DNA of 64,000 nt, taken from positions 685,396 through 749,395 of the forward strand of contig NW_004797559.1 of assembly GCF_000002075.1 (NCBI RefSeq). The letters are read 5' to 3'. Below the pieces are notes generated by a model that saw nothing but the letters and a program-made list of their open reading frames with translations, was not told the DNA's origin and ran no database searches. The translations under genes were made by a program, and so were the position numbers. This stretch comes from Aplysia californica. Taxonomy: Eukaryota > Mollusca > Gastropoda > Aplysiida > Aplysiidae. Numbering within the stretch: position 1 is the stretch's first letter; every line of letters begins with the position of its first letter. Shown here in pieces: positions 37,441 through 49,400 of the stretch.

Positions 37441-40400
37441 GAGAAAATGTGAGAGTGAGGGAAGGAATTTCATCTATTTACCTATTGATATCATTCAATG
37501 ACAATCTTGTGACACACACACACACACTAACCAGAGAAGAAACCATCAAGTCTCTGACAGTTATATGGAGTTTCTTCGCCAGTCCATCCTTAAGATTGAC
37601 AGACAAACACACATACACAGACAAGACAGACAAACACTTACTAAGGTGAGAAGAATCCATCAACTCTGTGACACTTATGCAGTTCCTTCGCCAGTTCTTC
37701 CTTCAAACACACACGCAGACACACACATACACACACTAACCTGAGAACTGGCCATCAACTCTCTGACAGTTATACATAGTTTCTTCGTCAGTCCATCCTT
37801 CAGACCAGCCTCTTGACCAGCATCCAGTTTCTCGGCTATACCAGTGTACATCAGATACATCGCCTCCACCACACCCCTCAGCATCACCGCACCGTCACTT
37901 TGGTCCTCTCCGTTACCAGCACCATCACTGCCACTGCTGTGTTGCATGTCTGCGTTGGCCACACTTGACTGAGGGGGAAGAAAGAAAAGAATGTCTGAAT
38001 ATTACTGCTCAGAGAGCGTTAAAAATTTTTTTAATGTAGGTATTTTTACACCCGTATTGACACAATTAGGTCATAAAAATACCAAACATTAAGGGTGTTA
38101 TTAGAGAGTGACATACAAAGAAAAGAAAGAGGAGAAATACGGACAGTAGATGTGTGTGGGGTGTGTGCGTATTTGTGGGTACGTTTGTGAGAGTTCAGTG
38201 TTATTGATACTTGTATGAGATAATTTTCACCTGTCTTGTTGGGCTGGACTTCTTCCTACTCCGCCCCTCAATAGTGTGTGTGTGAGTGTGCGAGCTTTTG
38301 CGTGTTCGAGTGTGTGGATGTGATGTGAGTGTGAGTGTGTGGGCGTATGTATTGTGTATGTGCACTCGTATGAGTGTATGTTTGTCTCTCTGTGTGTGTA
38401 TGTGTGTGTCTATGTATGCGAGCGGTGTATGTGTGTGTGTTTGTGTATGTGCGTGTGAGAGTGGTGTACACGTGTGTCTCAAAGCATTGTTAACACCCTT
38501 GTGAGAAACTACTTACCTGTCCTGCTGTTCCCGACTCCCTTCCACTCTGCCCTTCCTTGCCACCAGCCCGCGATGACGACTTTCTTCTCGCCCTCTTTGA
38601 TCCAGACGGTGTTTCGTTCTTGTCATCTGACAGTCGACTGGCATCCCTGCTGCTGTCACTATTGTCGCTTCTATCAGCCACACTGTCATCAGTCTGTTGT
38701 TGCTGTTGTCGGACAGTCTCCAGGGCGTAGCGGCACAATAAAGTGATGTACTTGGCACATTCTTGCACTGGCAGATGCTGGGGTAGGTGGACGAAGAACT
38801 GACGAGCCGCGCCTGGGTTACCCTTGATCAAGGTCAGACAGCGTTCAATCTGGGGGGATGGGGAGAGGGGTGGGGAATGGAAAACTTTAGACTTTAGGTA
38901 CTGACAATTGACATAAGAATAAGATGTGGGGGNNNNNNNNNNNNNNNNNNNNNNNNNNNNNNNNNNNNNNNNNNNNNNNNNNNNNNNNNNNNNNNNNNNN
39001 NNNNNNNNNNNNNNNNNNNNNNNNNNNNNNNNNNNNNNNNNNNNNNNNNNNNNNNNNNNNNNNNNNNNNNNNNNNNNNNNNNNNNNNNNNNNNNNNNNNN
39101 NNNNNNNNNNNNNNNNNNNNNNNNNNNNNNNNNNNNNNNNNNNNNNNNNNNNNNNNNNNNNNNNNNNNNNNNNNNNNNNNNNNNNNNNNNNNNNNNNNNN
39201 NNNNNNNNNNNNNNNNNNNNNNNNNNNNNNNNNNNNNNNNNNNNNNNNNNNNNNNNNNNNNNNNNNNNNNNNNNNNNNNNNNNNNNNNNNNNNNNNNNNN
39301 NNNNNNNNNNNNNNNNNNNNNNNNNNNNNNNNNNNNNNNNNNNNNNNNNNNNNNNNNNNNNNNNNNNNNNNNNNNNNNNNNNNNNNNNNNNNNNNNNNNN
39401 NNNNNNNNNNNNNNNNNNNNNNNNNNNNNNNNNNNNNNNNNNNNNNNNNNNNNNNNNNNNNNNNNNNNNNNNNNNNNNNNNNNNNNNNNNNNNNNNNNNN
39501 NNNNNNNNNNNNNNNNNNNNNNNNNNNNNNNNNNNNNNNNNNNNNNNNNNNNNNNNNNNNNNNNNNNNNNNNNNNNNNNNNNNNNNNNNNNNNNNNNNNN
39601 NNNNNNNNNNNNNNNNNNNNNNNNNNNNNNNNNNNNNNNNNNNNNNNNNNNNNNNNNNNNNNNNNNNNNNNNNNNNNNNNNNNNNNNNNNNNNNNNNNNN
39701 NNNNNNNNNNNNNNNNNNNNNNNNNNNNNNNNNNNNNNNNNNNNNNNNNNNNNNNNNNNCCCCCCCCCAAAATACTGCAAGGGGGAGTAGCCGTTTGTAC
39801 AGGTAATTGATGCATCACATGTAGCAACTAATAATATGTGTGAGTATATGTGTGCATGTGTATGGGTACATATAGGTATTGTATGTGCGTATATGTGTGT
39901 GCATATGTGAGTATATGTGTGTGTGTGTGTTTGTGTATATGTGCGTGTGTGTGAGAGTGCATGTGTGTGTGCATGAGTGGGTGTATACAGTCAAACCTGT
40001 GTAAGACGGCCACCCGTTATCAAACAGAAAAGTGGCCGTATAAGACAGGCGGCCGTCTTAGGCAGAACTGATCAAGATGAAGAAAACAAACCATTCTTTT
40101 CTGAGGTCCCAACCCAAGGTAGCCGCATTGTTGTTGTTGTTTTCGCTGGGGGTTTTTTCTGCTTTTTTTTCTCTTTTGTTGCAGCTTTTGAGCATGGGTG
40201 ACAATAAAACGAAAAGGGTCAGACAAGGAGGACCGAGTGCTATGGTAAAACAAACACATGGGTCGCCACCACTCGGAGAACGAGCGACGCTTCTGTCACA
40301 AGTTCATGTTGACGTCCATTGTTACTTTGTTACAGACTGTGTAAACAGTGACCACTCACCTCACTTACAATTTGTGTATGAGTTCTGGGTGGGGCTTATG

Positions 40401-43400
40401 GGTCAAGAGGGATCACATGCTTACCTCATCAGCAGCTGAAAATTTGGTACCTATTGGTCAACAGTGGGAGGGGCCTACATAACATGATCCTTGGAGGGAC
40501 TACCTAACAATAACGACAGGTGATTGGATTATGACGGCTCGCATACAACGCCAGGGGCCAAAGCATGATTCATGACAAAACGTAATGGAGTCACTTAGGA
40601 GGCTGTCTAAGACAGGTGTTATTGCTTGGTGTGATAGGGGTTGAGTGTCAAAATATGGTGGCCATGGCCGCGTTGGACAGGTGCCCGTTTTACACAGTTA
40701 AATTATATAGTAAAAATTGCAAGGGTAAAATGTAAAGAGGCCGTTTATGCTGGTGGCCGTCAGGGCATGTTCAACTGTCTGTGGTAACATACGGTCGCTT
40801 TTAAGGACAAGTGGGCTAACCTAGATTTCGTGGGTTTCCAGAAATCTAGACCAACACCAAAAGTGGGCATTGGTCTACCTATAGAAGTTCGGTTTCGTGG
40901 GCATGTAAATTTGTTTGGTTATAGAGAAAACACTCCTTGTATTTTAAAGAAACTGAACAAGGGGCAAAAACTTTACTTTCAATTTTCTCAAAACAGCATC
41001 TTTTGGGATAGCCCCCTTGTGCTTAAAAGCGACCATAAATGTGTGTGTGCATGTGTGTGTGTGTGAGTGTGCGCGCGTGAGTGCATGTGTTTGTACCCAC
41101 CTTTATAACAGCTTCCCTAACGACTGGGGAGGAGACGTCAAAAGCCAACTCTTGTACCAAGGTAGTCACCAGTCCCTGGATCACCTGCGAGTGACGCAAG
41201 AAAGACATCAATCAGCACCATCTACACACTAACACCAACCACCCATGTTCCATATACACACCGGCTTACCACCTTGACTTCATCTACACACTACACATTC
41301 CATATACTATACACACAACCACCAACTACTCACGCTCTACTTACACATTTCACACACGTGTTTTCATTACAATAAACAGCAAATGACCTGACAGACATGC
41401 AATTCAAGAAGAAGAAAAAAAATCATTTTATACTAATCTGATATCTGATTGGGGTTCTTTGACGGGGAGGGGGAACAAATCGAAGAGCTCCAATTTTATG
41501 TTAAAGATGACAACAAAGAGAACTAAATGATCATAAGCCTTTTGCTATACAGACACATACACACTCTCTCGCACACACTAAACACATTCTCTCTCTCTCA
41601 CACATACACACAAATTCTCTCTCTCTCTAACACACACACACACATATTAGCCTTCTATTCCTCTCAAAGTGCAAGTGTGTCTTATCTCACCTGAGCAGGA
41701 ATAAGTTCCCAGTACAAGCTGAGGACTCGACCCACGCCTTTCACAGCCACCAGTCGTACCTCCGCCACCGAGTCTGACAACAAGCTCTGAGGACAATGAG
41801 AAAAAAAAAAACACAAGTAAAAATTACATTTTTTTTAAAAATGAAGGCATTTTGACGCCATCATCGACACAATTTAGATCATTTAGGAAGCAGGCTTCTG
41901 ACCAATAGAAAAACCGAGATACTCAATAAAAATATTCTCCACATTCGAGAATCAAACTCCGGTCCGGTCTCCTGCATGCGACAGCGAAGCGCCAAACTGC
42001 TTCACCAAAGATGATGGTAATATTTACTGAACGTAGACATTACACTATATGAATGAAAAGATGTGTATTAAAAACACAGTGCCCATATATTCATTAGATA
42101 GAAATGATGATGGTACAAACCCCCCCCCCCCCAATAAAAACATAATACCCCCCCCCCCCCCCCAAAAAAAAAAACCCCAAACAAACCCCAAGCAAAAAGG
42201 GGAAAACTCACAAAGTTTGGGACTTGTAAAGGCAAGGCCACAAGAAGGCACATTGCCAATCAAATGCATTTGATTCTGTGAAGACAACCTGATCTTCCCA
42301 TCAAGGATGGGGCAACAATTGCCATTCTGGTACAAAAAGACAATTCAACTAAGTTCGACTGTGACCATCAAAATGAAACACGTTTGTTTTTCAAGGCCTA
42401 TGGTGTATCAATTAGGCGCCTCACTGTTGCATGGTTCCACTCCCAGGTGAAGAGAATTTTATTCTTAATGAGTCTGCCTTTCTGCTGGGACGCTGTATCC
42501 CTCTCAGCCCGGGTTGGCCCTGACCGGCAAGGTCAGAAGCCCGCCTCCTAAGCTATCTAAATTATGTCAATGCGGGCGAAAAAACACCTGTTGTCAGTTG
42601 TTAAGCTTGGTATTCCAGCAACTAAAATGGACAGTTAGTTATCAAATCTGGTATTCCAACAACTGACCAGGACAGTTGAAAAGCCTGGTATTTCAACAAC
42701 TTACATGGACAGACATTTGACAAGCCTGGTATTCCAACAACTTACATGGACAGTCAGTAGACAAGCCTGGTATTTCAACAACTTTCATGGACAGACAGTT
42801 GACAAGCCGGGTATTCCAACAACTTACATGGACAGTAGACAAGCCTGGTATTCCAACAACTTACATGGACAGTTGACAAGCCTGGTATTCCAACAACTTA
42901 TATTGACAGTAGACAAGCCTGATATTCCAACAACTTACATGGACAGTCAGTTGACAAGCCGGGTATTCCAACAACTTACATGGACAGTTGACAAGCCTGG
43001 TATTCCAACAGCTTACATGGACAGTAGACAAGCCTGGTATTTCAACAACTTACACAACACGTGCACAACATTAAGTACCTATACTAATCCTATGCAGACC
43101 TGCCACTCTTATGAACCCTCAGAATCAGGATCTTGGGGAAAAATCGGGATTTGGTGAAAAAAATCGGGATCAACAGCAAATCACCAAGGTGACTGCCAAG
43201 ATGACTTAAACATTTTCCAGGAGTGTCCATAAATAAATAGGCCTATATGCCCTCTGTGTGTCTTTGTTTGTGTGCGCGTGTGTGTGTTCGCATGCGTGCG
43301 TTATCGTTATTTTTTGTATTTTTTGTAAATCCTGAAGCATCACGTCAAGCACTCCTACTCCAGATGTATAACAACACCCCCCATCCCCCAACCTTTAAGT

Positions 43401-46400
43401 CCCGAAAGACACTTTAACCAGCGTGCATGAACTTAAGTTGACCTTGACCCCGTCAACGGACGGTCCCCGACACGCGGAACTCACACGGCGAAGTCATGTT
43501 ATGTGATGCGAGCGCGCAATTGAAACAATTTTACTGACGGGTACGACTAACTGTGCATTCACACAAAACACCCGGATGAGCGACAGTCGTTCTACTTCTA
43601 GGATAACAATTCTAGGACTAAATGTACCAACAAATCTCTAATCCCTCATATGCGTTCACACCAAAGCAACGACAATGGCCGTCTGTTAGTCATGTCAGCG
43701 CAGCTACGTGTAGTTGTGTAAGGGTTAGAACGACTGTCGCTCGTCAAGTGTTTGGTGTGAACGCGCAGTTACCAGACCCCGGACAAGGCTTGTTTTTAAA
43801 GTAACTGCGGAACTACGAATATTATCGATTACTTGTATGTCCCAAATTGTAAGAGTCACCAGGCTATCATCGGAGAGTTCTGAGTGCGGGTAAAGATCAA
43901 ACACAACTTTGGGCGAGTCAACTACTAAACCCGGCATCAAGATTTAGGAAAATAATGCTTCAAGTTCATACTGACAAAAAGTTCAACAGGTGCTTCCCGC
44001 GATAAAGGAGAAGGCAGACTATATTTTTTTTAAAATCCGGCACAACAGCAGACTGGGACAGAAAATCGGGATACACGCGATCAAAATCGGGAAAAACAGG
44101 ATGCTTGAGATTTGGGGCAAAAAATCGGGATATCCCGACTAAATCGGGATGAGTGGCAGGTCTGCCTATGGCATCCTTTTGATTGGATTGGGCGATGGGA
44201 AGGAAAAGGAAAAAAAAAGAAAAGAAAGCTTACATGCATGACATCAAACTGTCGCTGGAGGGTCTGATCTGCTTGCTGCACGTTTAGTCCTGGGTTCTGC
44301 AGCGGGAACACGTCAAACATGATGCTGGCGGCGTTCACACGCACATCACAATTGGACACCTGCAATTATATGGGTGTTTTAAGCCTCTTCCACACAAGTA
44401 GATTATCTTCACAATGACATGATTTAAAACAAATTAACTGGAAAAAACACATTTTTATTTCAAATATATAGATAAGATAAGATAAGATAGTACTTTATTA
44501 TCCCAGAGGGAAGATAAGATAGTACTTTATTATCCCAGAGGGAAATTTTCCTTGGCTGTACAGGACCGTAAAAACACATGCAGGTATACATAAAAAAATT
44601 TAAATCATATATATTACTCTCATTAAAATTCAATATGAAAGGAGAAGTAAAGCTGACAAAATGTACATTTACATCAAATGCATCATTCAACCACATAGTA
44701 GAGTCCAAAGGAAGACAAAAACAGAATCCAAGCAGCAGATATGTTGTGTTACAGGAGACTACTCCGGGACTTACAGATGAAAAAACAAATGAAAGGAAAC
44801 CACCCTATCAAATGGGTCTAATGTGGATCTAATGGAACAAAAACTTTTTGTTCTCATAGTGTCAAATGTGCTAATTAACCTATAGTGTTTATATAAACAG
44901 CAACAACAAATGTGTTCTATAAATTGTCCTAACTGAGTGTAGAAGCATGCTAACTAGATCTAACCATGAGATAGAGCTGGATCCTGCTCGCCAAATCTGA
45001 GCGTGGCGATTCACGATTCAGTCGTCTTCAAAGAATCGTGAGTACGCGAGTGCTCGTGGAATACTAAGCCTCGGGCTCGTTGTATGCGTGAAACGGAACA
45101 GTGTCATATCAACGCCACTTCGCAAATCCCACCCTTGTCTGACCTCAATTAGCGACCCAATAAATTCACCCCCCCCCCCCCATGATTCTCTAGGGTCCAT
45201 AAAATTCCTTCTGTCTATTGGTTGGAACCCGTTCAGTTTGTTTTAATAGAGAGGTTGAACTATTCCATCTTTTGTAAAATAAGGGGAGCCATACAAAGTG
45301 TTCCGTTCCGTTCTTGCGCTCGCGACTCGTGATCCAGCAGTAGGTTACAAACAAGCCGCAGGGTGGTGACAGGGGAGTGAATCGGGAATCGGAAAGCGAT
45401 ACTATTCCGCTGAAGTGAGTTGCGAATCGCATTCCGCAGGGAAGAGTGGCGATTCAGTTCCGATCTCGCGCTCAAGACCCAGCTCTACCACGAGAGACCT
45501 ACGACCTACAGTGTATGTATACAGCAACAACAAATGTGTATTATAAATTGTCCTCACTGGGTGTTAACTACTAGCCATAAAAGATCTGTGGTGTATAAAT
45601 ACAGCAACAACATATCGGCAAACTGACAAGATGGACTAATCCCAAAAAGCAAAATTTTTTACAAGAGACAAAACTCTCATTCTTTTAACAGCTGACCAAT
45701 GAAATGTGCTTTATAAATTGTCCTAAATGAGTTTTAAAAAAGCCTGCCTACAAACCATGAGAGACCTCCAGAGAATCGGCTCGTACAGTTGGTTCAGCAT
45801 TTGTTCCACGCCACGTTGTGTCTTCTGTTTGTGAATGTAGCTCAGAACCTGGTAGTAGAGTGAGTGTACAGTGGTGGTGGTTTGTATTTGTGTGTTGTTG
45901 GGGGGAGGGGGGTGTTGAGTGGGGGGGGGGGGGGAGAGGGTGGTAAGTGGGGGGAGGAGAGGGTGGTAAGTGGGGGGAGGGAAGGTGGTAGGTGGGAGGG
46001 TTTAGGTGAGTGTGGAAGAGGGGCAAAGGGGGAAGAGAAAAAGTCGATACACCAAAACATTGGCTCGCCGAAAGCCAAGAAGAATGCTTCTGAATATTCT
46101 AGGGTCTGCTGGAGTGATAATATAGATTGTACTATGAATTGACCTTGCTGTTGAGTGGGTATATATGCACTATACAAATGCTATTTATTATCATTATTAG
46201 AAATTCAATCAACACTGGTAACAATGGCCTCCATGGGGAATTTGAAACAAGGTCATCAGCATTGTAGCCCTCAACACTTGGCATTACAGTCATTTTGGAT
46301 CATAGCCATCTTTGTGACAAAGCTCTTCATCATCACCATCATTGTTGTTATCACCATCATCCTCATCACTCTCATTATCACCACCATCATCATCAATATC

Positions 46401-49400
46401 ACCATCATTATCAATGCCGTTATCACCATCATCACCATCTTTATCACCACCATCACCATAGTCGTCATCATCATTATCACCATCATCCTTATCCTCATCA
46501 TCATTACCGTCTTAATCACCATCATTGTTGTTACCACAATCATTGTTTGTTATCATCTTTACCATCATTGATGCTACAGTGAAGCAATAGCAGAAAACAG
46601 GTAACATATTTCCCGACGTAAAAATTATATGGACTTATGGACTTACGTACTCAGATCCAAAAAAACTGGTTCGACTAAATAGATATGTTTATCATGCACC
46701 GGTTGGCAGTTTCCTTTTCCTTCCAGGGCACTAAACTTAGGACTTACTCGGAACAGAATGCTGGCGGTTGACTGTTGACCACCCCTCTGAGAATGGACTG
46801 CCCGGTACATCAGGTCCTGTATGCAGCCCTGCTCAATTTTCTGATGACAAGCAACAACAACTTTAGTGTGTGGCCTTGTGGTGAAATAGGGCGCTCGTCA
46901 AAATAATGATATCCAAGAAACTGACATTTTTCCCACCCGTTGAGCAATTTTTATTGAAATTCTTTTGGGGGGGGGGGGCTCGCACTAGCTCTCAACACCT
47001 GCCATGTCCACTAAAAAACACATTTCTTCGAGGATTTTACTGAAAACTTTGATCAAAGGCACAAAAAATGTATCTCTGCAATTTCTGAGGACATTCAAGC
47101 TTTGGGACTTACCAAACATTGGCGGCCATTTTGTCATTAACTTTACCTCCAACACCAAGCAACCCCACCTCCTTCAATCACAAATATCTAGACATCAATT
47201 CAAGATAGGTGGGTATTTTTTTCATAAAAAGCAAGACAAACGAACCAGCTTTAAGACTATACCAATCACTCCAAATGTCCAAAAACTTGGGAGCGCCTGA
47301 CCCTATATTAACCCTATCAGTACGTCGTGTTTTACTATCGTATCCATATGACGTGGGGAACTCTGTGCCATCACTTTCAAAGAGGAAATTTACTCGTTAA
47401 TCCGATCTGTACGCTTTGCATAGCAGTCTGTCAAAATGATTTTATGAGAAATACTGAAACTTTCGAAGAGATCTCCGTGCTCGAAGTATTCTAAAATGTG
47501 AAGAATAAAATAAACCCCAGGGGTACAAAATGACCCCAAAACGTATGGGCTGGGTTAAAAAATCTTGAGAAACATTGTGACCTTGGGGCTTTTAGACTGA
47601 TAGTGCACTGTTGGTGCATACTTACCTGTGTCGGTCTACAGAGTTGGGAGTCAAGTTAGAATTAAAAGTGTATGCGTGTGTTTATGAGACTGCGTGTCAG
47701 TGTATGTATGGGTAAGTGTGTGCGTGTGTGTGTATGTTTGTGTGTATGGGTATGTGTGTGTAAGTCTGTGTGTAAGTGTTCGTTTGTGCACATACATCCA
47801 AGAACTCACCAGTCTATTCTCATCAGGAGATTTCTGCCAGGCCCTGAAGTAAATCTCTCCATACTTGCTGTGCCAAGACCTGAAGGAAATGCAACAAACA
47901 TAATTCTCTGATCGATATTTTAAAGGGAAAACTAAACTGTTTCTCTCACTCAGTTTAAAAAAAAAAAACCTTTCTTGCCTTACTATTACCGACATACCTG
48001 GTAGCCACAAAAAAAAAAGAATAATTTTTAGATTTGGGCCGTACCATGGACTTCACTGAAGCTGGCTAAATTTGAGCCCCTGGCTGGTTGCCTCAATAGG
48101 ACGTTACATGTACATCCCGCTAATCACCTGGCTTTAATTCTGTTTATGGAGTTTTAGCCACAAGCACTGCGTGGATTCGTATTTGGAAATAAAAAATGCG
48201 CATATTGGTACCAAATTTGCTAGTGTTACGTTATTGCTAGGCTTGTAAGCGATCGATAAACACAGATCTATTCCTGCGGACAACCGTATGCTCTCGCAAA
48301 GTACAAACACCAAAATAACTTTAAATAGGCAGAAAACTTCACTTTTATAATTAGATTTGCAAGATATCCGAAATTATGAGTAAGACGGGGAACATAGGGG
48401 ATAAGGGAAACAAGAAAAGAGAGACAACTGAAGGCCCTGGGTCTGAAATATTTCAAGACTGGGTTAGATCAAGACAGCGAGTCCATTAATTGATACATGA
48501 GACTGCTTTCCTGGCTTAGCTGAAAATCAGTGCTGATAGAAGGAATACATATCCCCTAGCAATGAAAGGGTTAAGATTAAGTTACAAAAGACCATGGAAA
48601 ATAGAGGTGTGTTGCAACCCCCCCCCCCCATGTGTACTGCATTAAAAAAATAGGGCAATTAACCCTCTTAGCATCATAAACAGGTCAGAAACTCAGCACA
48701 GCAGAACCAAAATGGCGGCCAGCTGATGGCTTCCTAGAACTTAATTATTTCAGTGTTTTTCAGAGCTAAAGGTTGCATCAAAGAAATTGTTTTTGCCTTC
48801 AATCTAAGCAGGTAACCCAAACCCTCGCCTCGGCGCAGTTGAAAGCGTTTACGAAGCTCGAAATTTGACCAGTTTTTAATCAACCATTATTCACCTCCTT
48901 TGACATTAATCTTCACCCTGTTACAAACTATGTCAGTTCCACTATTGTTTTTAGCTAAAATCGAAGTATTGTGGATGGCACGTAGTGAGTTATTGTTAGT
49001 AAGCTATCTAAAAAGGTTACCGAGATGTTCGGGAATGTGTATTTCGCTGCCATTTTAATGCCGGCCCGGGTGACACAAATCAATGGCGCTTCATAAAATG
49101 CCTTGGTGCTCAGCAGCTATGGCTGCTGTCGTCATGAAACAAAAAGTGCAGGAATGAACTTTGAGCAAGCTTTCACATGCTACCTTCCGCTTGTTGCTAA
49201 AGTTATTTGTTGACCCAGAAATACCGGAGTTTTGGAACCTATTTCTAGAATGAAAATCTCAAAGTCTGACCAGCGATTGGTCGAAAGGAGAGTTGGACTA
49301 CACAAAAGTAAAACGTATAAAGGGAATTGTGTGCAAAAATGACGATGATTGTTCCAACAGCCCTTGAGCGATGTTTGTTTTTGTAAACACATATACTTGT

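Noticed and set aside
38887-39810. Long ORFs across the N gap
   Set aside because: They consist of unknown residues and carry no information.
42705-43157. 150-codon ORF with repeated peptide
   Set aside because: A by-product of the 37-bp minisatellite; intronic and without start or splice context.
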